Origin: Crateriforma spongiae
GTDB taxonomy: Bacteria; Planctomycetota; Planctomycetia; Pirellulales; Pirellulaceae
Direction of reading: 5' to 3'
Length of the DNA: 64,000 nucleotides
Assembly (NCBI RefSeq): GCF_012290005.1
Contig: NZ_JAAXMS010000008.1
Span: 1-64,000, forward strand
Each line of letters begins with the position of its first letter. Position 1 is the first letter of the stretch. A program made the translations under genes and the position numbers. Positions 20,009 to 29,762 of the stretch are shown one piece after another. The notes under the pieces are model-generated. The model was not told the origin of the DNA. It saw only the letters and a program-made list of their open reading frames with translations, and searched no databases.

Positions 20009-20173
20009 GTCGTCGTCAAGCAAATCGAGCGGGTAAGAAAAATCGGGTGGATCGAACCGATCAGCTTACGACAATCTGTGACGGCTTAGAACCATCGTGA
20101 CGCCCCAGCGCCAGCCGACCATCGGATCAGGTCCGGGGCGTCCCGATCAGCGATTTTCCGACCTGTGGGCGCA

Positions 20174-20211
20174 TAAAAAAACGGACCGCGATTCAAACCG
20201 CCGGCCCGTTT
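20174..20211 (-). terminator. Rho-independent terminator of the Cys/Pro-rich gene
   Basis: On the minus strand, AAACGGGCCG pairs with CGGTCCGTTT (10 pairs, one G-T) around a ~13-base loop, and the right arm runs into seven T residues. It lies about 37 bases downstream of the stop codon of the minus-strand Cys/Pro-rich gene. Confidence 0.8.
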
Positions 20212-20247
20212 ATTTCGCTATTGGCGCCAAAGCCAATCCTGTGCCGA

Positions 20248-20697
20248 TTAGTAGCAGCAAGGATCGGGGCAGCACGATTTGCGAGCGGCAAACTTTGCCT
20301 TCAGCTTCGCGAACAGTCCGCAGTGCTTCTTGGGAGCCGGGCAGCAGGTCGGAGCAGGTTCGCAGCAGACGGGCTCGGGAGCGCAAACCGGGGCGGGTTC
20401 GCAGCAAACGGGCTCAGGAGCACAAACCGGTGCGGGCTCGGGGCAGCAAACCGGCTCGGGAGCGCAAACTGGCTCAGGAGCACAAACCGGTGCCGGCTCG
20501 GGGCAGCAAACGGGCTCAGGAGCGCAAACCGGCTCGGGAGCACAAACAGGAGCAGGCTCGCAGCAAACCGGCTCGGGGCAGCAAGCGTCTTTCTTGCAGA
20601 ACCGTCCGAACAAACCAGCGTCGGCTTGCGGGGCTGCGACGATGCTAGCGGCGACCAACAGGGTCAAGGCCATAATCGTTCGAATCATCTGATTCAC
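20248..20697 (-). CDS. Secreted Cys/Pro-rich repeat protein
   Basis: A 149-residue exported protein (146 if ATG 20688 is used). The signal peptide ends near residue 27 (LTLLVAASIVAAPQADA). The mature part opens with a basic GLFGRFCKK, then carries about ten near-identical hexa/heptapeptide repeats of the types CAPEPVC, CEPAPVC and CPEPAPVC. It ends with a basic GLFAKLKAKFAARK and CCPDPCCY. By count the mature chain has about 26 Cys and 30 Pro in roughly 120 residues. There is no enzyme motif. Proteinaceous cell walls rich in cystine and proline have been reported for Pirellula-type planctomycetes, so a disulfide-linked envelope component is a reasonable guess. It is monocistronic, with a strong terminator downstream, suggesting high expression. 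Metal binding is an alternative. Confidence 0.85.
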   Translation of the reverse strand: MNQMIRTIMALTLLVAASIVAAPQADAGLFGRFCKKDACCPEPVCCEPAPVCAPEPVCAPEPVCCPEPAPVCAPEPVCAPEPVCCPEPAPVCAPEPVCCEPAPVCAPEPVCCEPAPTCCPAPKKHCGLFAKLKAKFAARKSCCPDPCCY

Positions 20698-21269
20698 TCT
20701 CTACACAAATGAAGTAGTGGAATGCCCGCCTAGCTGGCAAGCTGGGCAAAGTTTATGGATCGCACGGACTGCGTCAACCAAGGGCAACGGGGCAGTCCGC
20801 GAACTTTTTCGCTCACGCGATTCCTTCGCATCCGAACACTACCGCAGTGGATGCGACGCTAAATTGTCGCACCCCGCAGGTCGCCGTGCCCCAGCGCACA
20901 TCGAATGCCGGATCCACCGCGGTCCGCTGTGACGGTTCGCGGCGCGCATTTGCACACGCCTTAATGGCATCCAAGGAGCCGAAAAACGGCCGAATCCCGA
21001 CGCAGCTGACCGGGCATCTCGGACGCTGCAGCCGTGAATTTGCCCCCGCGATTGCCCCGAACACGAAGCCTCAGACACACCGGTCGGTACAAAATTTCGC
21101 GACCGTTCCGCGAAGCGGTTTTCGAAAGAATGGCTTCATAAAATGTCCGCACGACGCCGTGCCGAGTCGCGATACCGCATGTCGCCTGTTGAAAACCTGT
21201 CGCTCCGTTGCCGCGAACGGGCGTTGCCCGCACCTGCCAAGACGAACCGATTCTGAGGTTCGCGATGTC
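20698..21269. other. Intergenic region upstream of the Cys/Pro-rich gene
   Basis: About 570 bp between the 5' end of the Cys/Pro-rich gene and the 3' end of carB, both on the minus strand. It should contain the promoter of the former. I checked for RNase P RNA, tmRNA and tRNA signatures and saw none. The plus-strand frame that crosses it continues antisense through carB and is not a gene. Confidence 0.4.
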
Positions 21270-24200
21270 CTAGGATGCGCCGGCGTAGCGTTTCTGCAGC
21301 GATTCGACCTGGATCGGGTTTTCCCGCATGGCTTGCATCGCGTTGATCGCCGCTTCGGCTGCGGACAACGTCGTGATGCAGGGCACCCCGTACTGAACCG
21401 CCGCGGCACGAATTCGACCTTCGTCGGTTCGCGCTCCTTTGCCGCTGGGCGTGTTGACGATCAGCTGGACGTCGTCGTTCTTCAGGAAGTCGATCAGGTT
21501 CGGATGCCCTTCGGCCAGTTTCCGGACACGCGTGCACTGCACCCCGGCTTCATCCAGCCGCTGGGCGGTGCCTTCGGTCGCCAAAATTTCAAACCCGAGT
21601 TCACCAAGCCGCCGTCCCAAGTCGACCACGGCGTGTTTGTGCCGGGCGTTCAGGCTGAGGAAGACTTTGCCCGATTCGGGCAACACATTGCCGGCGGCGA
21701 TTTGGCTTTTGGCAAACGCAATGGAAAACTGGTCGCTGATCCCCATGACTTCGCCGGTCGACCGCATTTCAGGTCCCAGGACAATGTCCACACCGGCAAA
21801 CTTGCGGAACGGAAACACACTTTCTTTGATCGACACATGCTTGGGCACCGGTTGGTCCAGAATGCCTTGTTCCTTCAAGCTGATTCCGTTCATGACTTTG
21901 GTCGCAATGCCGGCGACGGGAACCCCCGTGGCTTTGGCAACGAAAGGCACGGTGCGGCTGGCCCGCGGATTGACTTCCAAGATATACAAGACCGGTTGGC
22001 CGTCTTCGGTTTTGACCGCGTATTGAATGTTCATCAGCCCGACGACGTTCATCCGCTTGGCTAACCGCACGGTGGCGTCACGAATTTCCGCGATCGTTTG
22101 TTCGGTCAAACTGAACGGCGGGATACAGCACGCCGAATCGCCACTGTGCACACCGGCTTCTTCGATGTGTTCCATGATTCCCATGATCACACAATCGGTG
22201 CCATCGCCGACCGCGTCGACATCGACTTCGATGGCGTCTTCCAGGAACGAGTCGATCAGCACGGGTTGTCCGTCGGCGACGATGAAGGCCTCGGCCACAT
22301 ATCGTTCGAACTGTGACTGGTCATAACAGATTTCCATCGCCCGACCGCCCAGAACAAAGCTGGGACGCACCAGGGCCGGATAGCCGATGCGTTTGGCTTC
22401 GCGTTTGGCTTCGGACATGTTTCGTGCGATGCCCGAGGGCGGCTGGCGCAAGCCCAATTCTTCGATCAGTTGTTGGAACAGTTCGCGATCCTCGGCCGCC
22501 TCGATCGTATCGACGCTGGTTCCGATGATCGGAACGCCGGCGGTTTGCAGCCCGCGGGCCAGGTTCAACGGTGTTTGACCGCCGAACTGTGCGATCACTC
22601 CGTCCGGCTCGGTCGCGTCGCAGATGTTCAACACGTCTTCGATGGTCAGCGGTTCAAAGAACAGGATGTCCGACGTGTCGTAGTCGGTACTGACCGTTTC
22701 CGGATTGCTGTTGACCATGATCGCTTCATAGCCGATGTCTTTGACGGCGAAGCTGGCGTGGCAACAACAGTAATCGAACTCGATTCCTTGGCCGATCCGG
22801 TTGGGACCACCGCCCAAGATCACGATCCGTTTCTTGTCCGATTTGCCGGGCAATTCGGTTTCGGTTTCATAGGTGCTGTAATAGTACGGCGTGTAGGCTT
22901 CGAATTCCGCCGCACACGTATCGACACTCTTGAAGACCGGCCGGACACCCAGTTCCAGGCGGCGTGCGCGGACCTTGACTTCGTTCGTACCGGTCAGCTT
23001 GGCCAGCTGGCGATCGGAGAAACCGTCGCGTTTGGCGTCACGCATTTGATCCGCGGTCAACGATTCCAACGATCCAACCGTGCCCAGCCATTCTTCGCGT
23101 TCAACGATTTGGGCAATGTGGTCCAAGAACCAGCGATCGATATGAGTCAGTTTGTAGATCTCATCGATCGTCATACCGGACTTCAGCGCATAACGAATGT
23201 GGAAAATTCGTTCGGCGCCGGGGACGGTCAACTTGGCTCGAATTTCATCGTTGCTCGGTTGGTCTTCGGTTCCCCAGAGGTCGCGTCCGTCGCAGCCAAG
23301 ACCGAAGGCGCCGATCTCCAGACCACGCAGCGCTTTTTGAAGTGATTCTTTGAACGTCCGACCGATCGCCATCGTTTCGCCGACGCTTTTCATTTGCGTG
23401 GTCAGCGTGGCATCGGCGTCGGGAAATTTTTCGAACGCGAAACGCGGGATCTTCGTCACCACATAGTCGATCGTCGGTTCGAAACATGCTTTCGTTTTCT
23501 GGGTGATGTCGTTGGGGATTTCCCACAAGCGATAACCCACGGCAAGCTTGGCGGCAATCTTTGCGATCGGAAACCCCGTCGCTTTACTGGCCAGGGCACT
23601 GGACCGGCTGACCCGCGGGTTCATTTCAATGACGATCATCCGGCCGGTTTTCGGATTGATCGCGAACTGGACGTTACTGCCGCCCGTTTCGACGCCGATT
23701 TCACGCATCACCGCCAAGCTGGCGTCGCGCATCCGTTGGTATTCTTTGTCGGTCAGTGTTTGGGCCGGGGCGACGGTGATCGAATCACCGGTGTGGACGC
23801 CCATCGGGTCAAAGTTTTCGATACTGCAGATGATGACCACGTTGTCGTCCATGTCTCGGACGACTTCCATCTCGTATTCCTTCCAACCGATGATGGACTC
23901 TTCGATCAAGACCTCCGTCACCGGCGACTGGTCCAAACCGTTGCGGACCAGAGCGTCAAAATCGTCTTTGTTGTAGGCAATTGCCGAACCGCTGCCGCCC
24001 ATCGTGAAGCTGGGCCGGACGACTGCGGGAAGCCCGACTTGTTCCATCGCCGCACGGGCCTCTTCCAAGGTGTGCACGGTGAAACCTTTGCAGACGTCCA
24101 AGCCGATCTTTTCCATCGCGGCCTTGAACTTGTCCCGCGCCTCGGCCTTGTCGATCACGTCGGCCCGAGCGCCGATCATTTCCACGCCGTACTTTTCCAG

Positions 24201-24521
24201 CACACCGTTGGCTTCCAGATCCATCGCCACGTTCAAACCGGTCTGACCGCCCAGTGTGGGCAGTAGAGCGTCGGGACGTTCCTTGGCGATGACCTTTTCC
24301 AAAACCTGCCAAGTCAACGGTTCGATATAGGTCGAATCCGCGGTGGCGGGGTCGGTCATGATGGTCGCGGGGTTACTGTTGACCAGAACCACCTCGTAAC
24401 CCTCTTCGCGTAGGGCTTTACAGGCCTGGGTCCCGGAATAATCGAATTCGCAAGCCTGTCCAATGACAATGGGCCCGCTACCGATCAACAGAATTTTCTT
24501 GATGTCGTCGCGACGTGGCAC
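21270..24521 (-). CDS. carB: Carbamoyl-phosphate synthase large subunit
   Basis: Makes carbamoyl phosphate from bicarbonate, ammonia (from glutamine via CarA) and two ATP, for arginine and pyrimidine synthesis in the cytoplasm. At 1083 residues it matches the usual length (about 1070). It shows the duplicated ATP-grasp architecture: N-terminal half starting [20 protein letters not shown] with [13 protein letters not shown], and second half starting [20 protein letters not shown] with [13 protein letters not shown]. The oligomerisation region lies between, and a C-terminal MGS-like allosteric domain ([15 protein letters not shown]) at the end. Nothing is missing. The small subunit gene carA is not adjacent. 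Confidence 0.98.
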   Translation of the reverse strand: MPRRDDIKKILLIGSGPIVIGQACEFDYSGTQACKALREEGYEVVLVNSNPATIMTDPATADSTYIEPLTWQVLEKVIAKERPDALLPTLGGQTGLNVAMDLEANGVLEKYGVEMIGARADVIDKAEARDKFKAAMEKIGLDVCKGFTVHTLEEARAAMEQVGLPAVVRPSFTMGGSGSAIAYNKDDFDALVRNGLDQSPVTEVLIEESIIGWKEYEMEVVRDMDDNVVIICSIENFDPMGVHTGDSITVAPAQTLTDKEYQRMRDASLAVMREIGVETGGSNVQFAINPKTGRMIVIEMNPRVSRSSALASKATGFPIAKIAAKLAVGYRLWEIPNDITQKTKACFEPTIDYVVTKIPRFAFEKFPDADATLTTQMKSVGETMAIGRTFKESLQKALRGLEIGAFGLGCDGRDLWGTEDQPSNDEIRAKLTVPGAERIFHIRYALKSGMTIDEIYKLTHIDRWFLDHIAQIVEREEWLGTVGSLESLTADQMRDAKRDGFSDRQLAKLTGTNEVKVRARRLELGVRPVFKSVDTCAAEFEAYTPYYYSTYETETELPGKSDKKRIVILGGGPNRIGQGIEFDYCCCHASFAVKDIGYEAIMVNSNPETVSTDYDTSDILFFEPLTIEDVLNICDATEPDGVIAQFGGQTPLNLARGLQTAGVPIIGTSVDTIEAAEDRELFQQLIEELGLRQPPSGIARNMSEAKREAKRIGYPALVRPSFVLGGRAMEICYDQSQFERYVAEAFIVADGQPVLIDSFLEDAIEVDVDAVGDGTDCVIMGIMEHIEEAGVHSGDSACCIPPFSLTEQTIAEIRDATVRLAKRMNVVGLMNIQYAVKTEDGQPVLYILEVNPRASRTVPFVAKATGVPVAGIATKVMNGISLKEQGILDQPVPKHVSIKESVFPFRKFAGVDIVLGPEMRSTGEVMGISDQFSIAFAKSQIAAGNVLPESGKVFLSLNARHKHAVVDLGRRLGELGFEILATEGTAQRLDEAGVQCTRVRKLAEGHPNLIDFLKNDDVQLIVNTPSGKGARTDEGRIRAAAVQYGVPCITTLSAAEAAINAMQAMRENPIQVESLQKRYAGAS

Positions 24522-24906
24522 AGAACACCTAAAATCAAAGCGAGAGATTGGTCGTGAAGACCAGCGGTATGCAAAATTCCGGGCAGGATATCACGCTACC
24601 CTATCCATTGCGTAGGGTGCGGACCGCGAACTGGCCGTCGACGGGCCGTTTCGCTCCGTTAGCCGTCTCTTGTCCGGGGCATCCCACCGGTTCGCCCCCG
24701 ATTGCGCTGCTTTGGCCGAATTGACCGCTTGGGATCGAATCGTCCGGCTCGCCCCGATTGAACGAACAGCCATCAAATCGGCCGATAACCGACCGCAAAC
24801 ACCGGCGATTGCCTCCGACGCAGATCCATCGCGACGATATCGATCAACGTTGCCCAGCGGGCCCGCCGGGCAAAGCTGCCCCCCGTTCCACCCCGAGATT
24901 CCTGCC
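24522..24906. other. Divergent intergenic region carB / sulfatase
   Basis: About 385 bp between the start of carB (minus) and the start of a sulfatase (plus); it must carry both promoters. The in-frame plus-strand extension upstream of 24907 lacks a signal peptide at its N terminus and is treated as non-coding. No regulatory element such as a PyrR site or riboswitch could be recognised by eye. Confidence 0.4.
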
Positions 24907-26403
24907 ATGATCCAGATTCCCGCCACGTTTCTCCGAATCTCCGTCGCGACGCTGGCCGCTTTGAGCTGCCTTTGCGTGGGCCAAGCCGGGGCGGCCCAGC
25001 GGCCGTCCGACCGACCCAACATCTTGGTGATCTATCTGGACGATTTCGGTTGGCGAGACTGTGGATTCATGGGCAGCGATTTTTTCGAAACCCCGAACTT
25101 GGACCGGCTGGCCGAACAGGGCACCGTCTTCACCGACGCGTACGCGGGTGCGGCCAACTGTGCACCGTCTCGCGCCTGCTTGATGTCGGGCCAGTACACG
25201 CCACGTCACGAAATCTTCAACGTGGGAACCGGCCCGCGTGGTAAAGCCCAGCACCGACGATTGCTGCACGTCCCGGGCACCGACACGTTGCGCCCGTCCA
25301 TCACGACATGGCCACAGCGTCTGCATGCGGCAGGCTACAAAACCGCATTGATGGGCAAGTGGCACCTGAGCGATGATCCGACCCAATATGGATTCGACAT
25401 CAACGTCGGCGGTTCCCACTCGGGCAGCCCGCCAAAGGGATACTATCCGCCGCACCCGAACGCCCCCGGACTAGACGATGCACCGGAGGACGAGTACCTG
25501 ACGGATCGATTGAGCGACGAAGCGGTCAAGTTCATCCGTCGCTCGGCCGATCAGACGTGGATGCTGTACCTGACGCACTTTGCCGTTCACACTCCGCTGA
25601 TTGCCAAACGTGAACTGGTTGCCAAGTATGAATCGAAGCCAGCGGGTGAATTGCACCAACATGTTGCCATGGCGACGATGATCGAAGCGGTTGATCAAGG
25701 GATCGGTCGAATCATGCGCACGATCAACGAGCTCGATTTGGACCAAAACACGGTTGTCTTGTTTTCGTCGGACAACGGCGGATATGGTCCGGCCACCGAC
25801 ATGCATCCGCTGAAAGGATACAAAGGCACGTATTACGAAGGCGGAATCCGTGTGCCCATGTTCGTCCGCTGGCCGGGACAGGTGACGGCCGGACGACGCA
25901 TCGACACACCGGTTTCCCAACTGGATTGGTACCCCACGATTCTGGACATTGCCGGACTGGAACGATCGGATGACCAATCGTTGGATGGTGTCAGTTTGTG
26001 GCCGATGCTGACCGAGCCAAGTCAAACGTTGGCCAGTCGAGCGTTGTTCTGGCATTTCCCGGCTTACCTTCAAGGCTATTCCAACGTCGACGAACAACGT
26101 GACCCGCTGTTTCGAACTCGACCGTGCGGGATCATCCGCCAGGGCGATTGGAAACTGCACGAGTACTTTGAATCCGGAGACTTGGAACTTTACAACTTGA
26201 AGGACGATATCGGGGAAACCAAGAACTTGGCGGATTCGATGCCCGACAAGGCTGCCCAATTGCACCAAGCCATGATCCGCTGGCGCGAACGAACCGATGC
26301 ACCGGTGCCTTCGACGGCAAATCCAAAGTTTGACGCCGAGGCCGAAGCAAAGGCGATGGCCGACGTGCAGCGAAAAGCCGCGAAAAACAAACGCAACCGC
26401 TAG
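24907..26403 (+). CDS. Secreted sulfatase (arylsulfatase A-like)
   Basis: Hydrolyses sulfate esters, probably on marine sulfated polysaccharides, after export. The 498-residue chain has a signal peptide MIQIPATFLRISVATLAAL (cleaved near AGAAQ), which fixes ATG 24907. Metal ligands are in LVIYLDDFGW. The formylglycine motif is C85-A-P-S-R within ANCAPSRACLMSGQ; GKWHLS and SSDNGGYG provide further active-site residues. Cys-type motifs are activated by formylglycine-generating enzyme, not encoded here. The 3' end overlaps the convergent antiporter gene by four bases (CTAG shared by two TAG stops). Confidence 0.95.
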   Translation: MIQIPATFLRISVATLAALSCLCVGQAGAAQRPSDRPNILVIYLDDFGWRDCGFMGSDFFETPNLDRLAEQGTVFTDAYAGAANCAPSRACLMSGQYTPRHEIFNVGTGPRGKAQHRRLLHVPGTDTLRPSITTWPQRLHAAGYKTALMGKWHLSDDPTQYGFDINVGGSHSGSPPKGYYPPHPNAPGLDDAPEDEYLTDRLSDEAVKFIRRSADQTWMLYLTHFAVHTPLIAKRELVAKYESKPAGELHQHVAMATMIEAVDQGIGRIMRTINELDLDQNTVVLFSSDNGGYGPATDMHPLKGYKGTYYEGGIRVPMFVRWPGQVTAGRRIDTPVSQLDWYPTILDIAGLERSDDQSLDGVSLWPMLTEPSQTLASRALFWHFPAYLQGYSNVDEQRDPLFRTRPCGIIRQGDWKLHEYFESGDLELYNLKDDIGETKNLADSMPDKAAQLHQAMIRWRERTDAPVPSTANPKFDAEAEAKAMADVQRKAAKNKRNR

Positions 26404-27431
26404 GCGGGAACCGCCACGGCATTCTGGCTGACTTGCTGATAAATCAAGTACGCCATGTAGGCCGCATAGACCAGCAACAAAAACAGGCCTTCCAACCGCG
26501 ACACGCGTTTGGACGTCGCGAATAAAGGCCAAATCAAAACACAGCTGCCGATCATCATCGGCAGGTCGCTGGCGAATAGCTTTTCGGCGACCGGAATTCC
26601 AGCCGGTGCGACCACGGCGGTCACGCCCAACACGGCCAGGATGTTCAACGTCGTGCTGCCCACCGCGTTGCCAATGGCGATGCTGCGTTGGCCTTTCAAA
26701 CTGGCCATGACACTGGTAACCAATTCTGGCAGCGACGTACCGACCGAAACAATCGTCAAACCGATCAATGCTTCCGACATTCCGAACCGCTGAGCGATCG
26801 CGACGCTGGCATCAACAAACAGGCGGCAACCGACGACCAAAAGTGTGATGCCGACCGCCAAGATGAACAGGTTCTTGATCACCCGCCAAACCAGGGGCGA
26901 CGACGGATCATCCACCGGGGCGGCGGCATCGGAATCGTCGGAATCGGTCTGTGACGTGTCCCGAGCCGCATCCGATTCGAACTGGCGTCGGCCCAGTCGA
27001 AAGGAAACGGTGAAATAAACGAACAGAAAAATCAGAAACACGCACCCATCGATGCGTGACAGGTTCAAGTTGTCGCTGAGCAGGTACATCAATACGGCCG
27101 CGGCGATCATCACAGGCAAATCGAATTTCACGACTTGGCTGCGTACTTCCAGCGGAACGAATGCGGCCGACAGCCCGACGATCATCAACAGGTTGAACAG
27201 GTTGCTGCCGATGACATTGCCGACCGTGATATCGGCCTGACCTTGCAGAGCGGTCAGCACCGAAACGGCCAGCTCCGGCGCACTGGTCCCAAAAGACACG
27301 ACCGTTAATCCGACAAAAAGCGGTGAAAGACGCGCGGCGAACGCCAACTGCGACGCACCACGAACGACCAGTTCCCCGCCCAGGACCAATAAAACGCCAC
27401 CGGCAAGCAGTGCAAGAATCGTCAGGAACAT
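26400..27431 (-). CDS. CaCA-family calcium/sodium antiporter
   Basis: A 343-residue inner-membrane exchanger of the YrbG branch. It shows the duplicated alpha-repeats of the family: VVSFGTSAPELAVSVLTAL with GNVIGSNLFNLLMI in the first half and IVSVGTSLPELVTSVMASL with GNAVGSTTLNILAV in the second. The acidic residues that bind Ca2+ are present in both. Ten or eleven hydrophobic spans are separated by an acidic Asp/Ser-rich cytoplasmic loop near the middle (about 165-185). ATG 27431 gives a membrane-embedded N terminus; the frame upstream adds 27 polar residues. The stop overlaps that of the convergent sulfatase gene. Confidence 0.94.
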   Translation of the reverse strand: MFLTILALLAGGVLLVLGGELVVRGASQLAFAARLSPLFVGLTVVSFGTSAPELAVSVLTALQGQADITVGNVIGSNLFNLLMIVGLSAAFVPLEVRSQVVKFDLPVMIAAAVLMYLLSDNLNLSRIDGCVFLIFLFVYFTVSFRLGRRQFESDAARDTSQTDSDDSDAAAPVDDPSSPLVWRVIKNLFILAVGITLLVVGCRLFVDASVAIAQRFGMSEALIGLTIVSVGTSLPELVTSVMASLKGQRSIAIGNAVGSTTLNILAVLGVTAVVAPAGIPVAEKLFASDLPMMIGSCVLIWPLFATSKRVSRLEGLFLLLVYAAYMAYLIYQQVSQNAVAVPA

Positions 27432-27578
27432 GCTTGTCGGCTCGATGTCGCAGGTCAGATCAATGAAAACCGAAGTCGAACGTGGCGTCGGTCGCGACTG
27501 TTGTATCGGCACGTCCCTGGCCGGATCAACATCGCCCCAAGCCCCACTAAACCACCGGATGATCGCACAGATAATCGC

Positions 27579-27959
27579 TCAAGGGGTCTGGGCATCATCG
27601 AGATTGTCCCGCCGCAGCCGATCAAACGTATAGATCCCGCTGTTGTGACCATCACTGAATGCGATGTTGTAGGCGTAGGTCCCGACCGGTTGCATCGCCA
27701 CAATGGTCAACGGCCGCGCCTCCGCGGCACTCAGTACGGGCAGGGCGATCGGCCCAGTAGCGGACGACGAATCCAAATCGCTTGCCCGCTGCTTTTCTCG
27801 ACATGTTGCGCAGGGGCACCGGTCACGCAGTTCCTTGGCCGTCCAACGGGTCGTCTGCTGGTCAGACCAGACGATGCAAATCGCAGCTTCCCCGTCACGA
27901 CGAATCTCCGTCGGCGTGGCGTTGCTGCTTTCACTGTTTCGTTGTGGTTCAGACGTCAT
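27579..27959 (-). CDS. DUF971 domain protein
   Basis: A 126-residue protein matching the DUF971 / gamma-butyrobetaine-hydroxylase N-terminal-like domain: an IVWSD strand, LRDRCPCATC with paired Cys, QPVGTYAYNIAFSDGHNSGIYTFDRLR. The domain is found alone in many bacteria, fused to Mrp/ApbC-type iron-sulfur carriers, and at the N terminus of eukaryotic carnitine-synthesis hydroxylases. The CPCATC cluster with a downstream His suggests metal binding. ATG 27959 preferred over GTG 27962. The gene lies 163 bp downstream of the CoA-ligase-like gene on the same strand. Exact role unknown. Confidence 0.85.
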   Translation of the reverse strand: MTSEPQRNSESSNATPTEIRRDGEAAICIVWSDQQTTRWTAKELRDRCPCATCREKQRASDLDSSSATGPIALPVLSAAEARPLTIVAMQPVGTYAYNIAFSDGHNSGIYTFDRLRRDNLDDAQTP

Positions 27960-28122
27960 CACAGGGGTCTCGTCGTGGTCATGGGACTCTCGTTTCGCGA
28001 AAGTTCGATCTTGCTGTAAAGCGGGCTCTTCTCGTAAAGCGGCCCAGCACCGTCAGTGCAATGCACAACATCACAACGACGGTATCGGTGCGCCGGGTTT
28101 GGCACGTCCACGCGATCATCGC

Positions 28123-29418
28123 CTAGTCCGTGCGTCGATCCACCCAACGTTTGGCCTTTGCTTCGAATCGTGGCAGGCTGCCCGGCACCGCCGCCACCAA
28201 GTCCACCCGCATCGCCAATCGGTCGCGACAGGCGGTACGGATTTGGTCCATGCGCTCGGTCGATGTTTCGATCTCAACCTTTAGTTGATCCATTGATTCT
28301 CTCCGCGTCACCGTCACGCGGTATTCACCGGCGGGTTCAATCTCTCGAACGATGGTGTCGATACTGCTGGGAAAAATATTGACACCACGAACAATCAGCA
28401 TGTCGTCGGCTCGCCCCAGCACGCCGCCGTCGAGCCACAAAAACGGGCAAGCTTGGTCGTGGTTTTGTATGCCCCGTACCAAGTCCCCCGTGCGATACCG
28501 CAAAACGGGTCCGCCTAGGCGTCCCAGATTGGTCAGAACCAATTCCGCGGTTTCGCCGTCATCGGCCTTTCGCCACGAATCGTCATCATTGATCACCAAG
28601 CGTTCCGCAATGAACTCCGTTTCGATCACATGCATGCCGGCCCCGTTGGCATCGCCGCACCCCCAGGCGCCGACTTCGCTGGCACCGGCATGATCGACCA
28701 CGGTGGCTCCGAACGCGGATTCGATTCGCTGGCGGACCGCGGGCAAACTGCCACCCGGTTCACCGGCGACGATCACCGTCCGAACATCGGACGCCGCCAG
28801 ATCGACGCCGTCGCCGTCGGCCACCCCGGCAAGGTGCAGGGCATAAGTGGGGGTACAACAAACGACCGTACACCGATGTTGCAGAATCATCTTTAGCCGG
28901 GCTTCGCTGGATAGACCGCCGCCGGGCACCACCAATGCACCACGTCGAATCAGCGCATCATTGGCCGTCCAGAATCCGATGAACGGCCCAAACGAAAACG
29001 CCATCATCGCGACATCACGCTCCGTCACGCCCGCGGCGTCCAATACATACTGCCAACAATCGATCCACCAATCCCAGTCCTCGGCAGTATCAAACACCGG
29101 CATCGGCCACCCGCGACTGCCGCTGGTTTGGTGGATGCGAACGTAGTCGTGCATTGACGGCAGATCGAAAATCTTCGCCGGCTGCCCCGGCTGTTCGGGA
29201 ACCAGTTCTTCTTTTCGCAACAGTGGCAACTGTTCCAGCTGGCTGAGATCCGAGAGCGGCAATTTCAGTCCAGCCGATGTCAGCGACGTCAGGCGCTGGC
29301 GATAAAACGGGCGATCGACCAACGCGGCCAACGTCCGGTTCAGCTTCTGCAGCTGAAGCTGCTTCAGACGCACCGACGTCGGATAGCGGTTCGGATCGTC
29401 AAAGCTGGGCACGGACAT
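28123..29418 (-). CDS. Phenylacetate-CoA ligase-like AMP-forming enzyme
   Basis: A 431-residue member of the ANL superfamily, PaaK branch, expected to activate a carboxylic acid to an acyl-CoA via an acyl-adenylate. The phosphate-binding loop is IHQTSGSRGWPMPV, aligned with the PaaK TSGTTG-type motif. The adenylate-binding region is DHAGASEVGAWGCG, and LRYRTGDLV with RADDMLIVRGVNIFPSSI are the hinge/C-domain motifs. Length and motif order fit PaaK (about 430-440). No phenylacetate degradation genes (paaA-E) are nearby, so the substrate may be another aromatic or short acid. ATG 29418 is the first start. Confidence 0.9.
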   Translation of the reverse strand: MSVPSFDDPNRYPTSVRLKQLQLQKLNRTLAALVDRPFYRQRLTSLTSAGLKLPLSDLSQLEQLPLLRKEELVPEQPGQPAKIFDLPSMHDYVRIHQTSGSRGWPMPVFDTAEDWDWWIDCWQYVLDAAGVTERDVAMMAFSFGPFIGFWTANDALIRRGALVVPGGGLSSEARLKMILQHRCTVVCCTPTYALHLAGVADGDGVDLAASDVRTVIVAGEPGGSLPAVRQRIESAFGATVVDHAGASEVGAWGCGDANGAGMHVIETEFIAERLVINDDDSWRKADDGETAELVLTNLGRLGGPVLRYRTGDLVRGIQNHDQACPFLWLDGGVLGRADDMLIVRGVNIFPSSIDTIVREIEPAGEYRVTVTRRESMDQLKVEIETSTERMDQIRTACRDRLAMRVDLVAAVPGSLPRFEAKAKRWVDRRTD

Positions 29419-29762
29419 GTCAAAGTTCGCCTGGATCAGGTGGTTCGAGGGAGTTTTGAAAGATGAAGATTTGCGGCGCCGCCATCAATGAACAAACGGC
29501 CACAAACTGGCCGCCAGCGGGAAACTTTCGGTCGCCACAGTCAACACGGCAACTTCTGCGACGGCCCAAAGTGAAGCCATCCCCCGTTACCGCCTTCCAA
29601 AGGGGCTGGAGGGTTCCACAAGTGCACCTTCATCCATCAAAGCACACCTTCACTTTGAGCCTGCTGTCAATACGAGGGCACGCTAAAGATTGCGTTAAGA
29701 ACTTGTGAGATCGGCAATTGCCCGTTGCACGTCAACGGGGCTGCGTTTGAATTACGGCCCGA
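29419..29762. other. Divergent intergenic region upstream of the pseudopilin locus
   Basis: About 340 bp between the ligase-like gene (minus) and the first DUF1559 gene (plus), so it carries two promoters. A near-repeat is visible: GTGCACCTTCATC (about 29620) and GCACACCTTCACTTTG (about 29642). No riboswitch or sigma-54 site was recognised, and no small gene is credible. Confidence 0.4.

Noticed and set aside
20847-22064. 405-residue plus-strand open frame
   Set aside because: It is antisense to carB and to a non-coding region; composition is that of a shadow frame.
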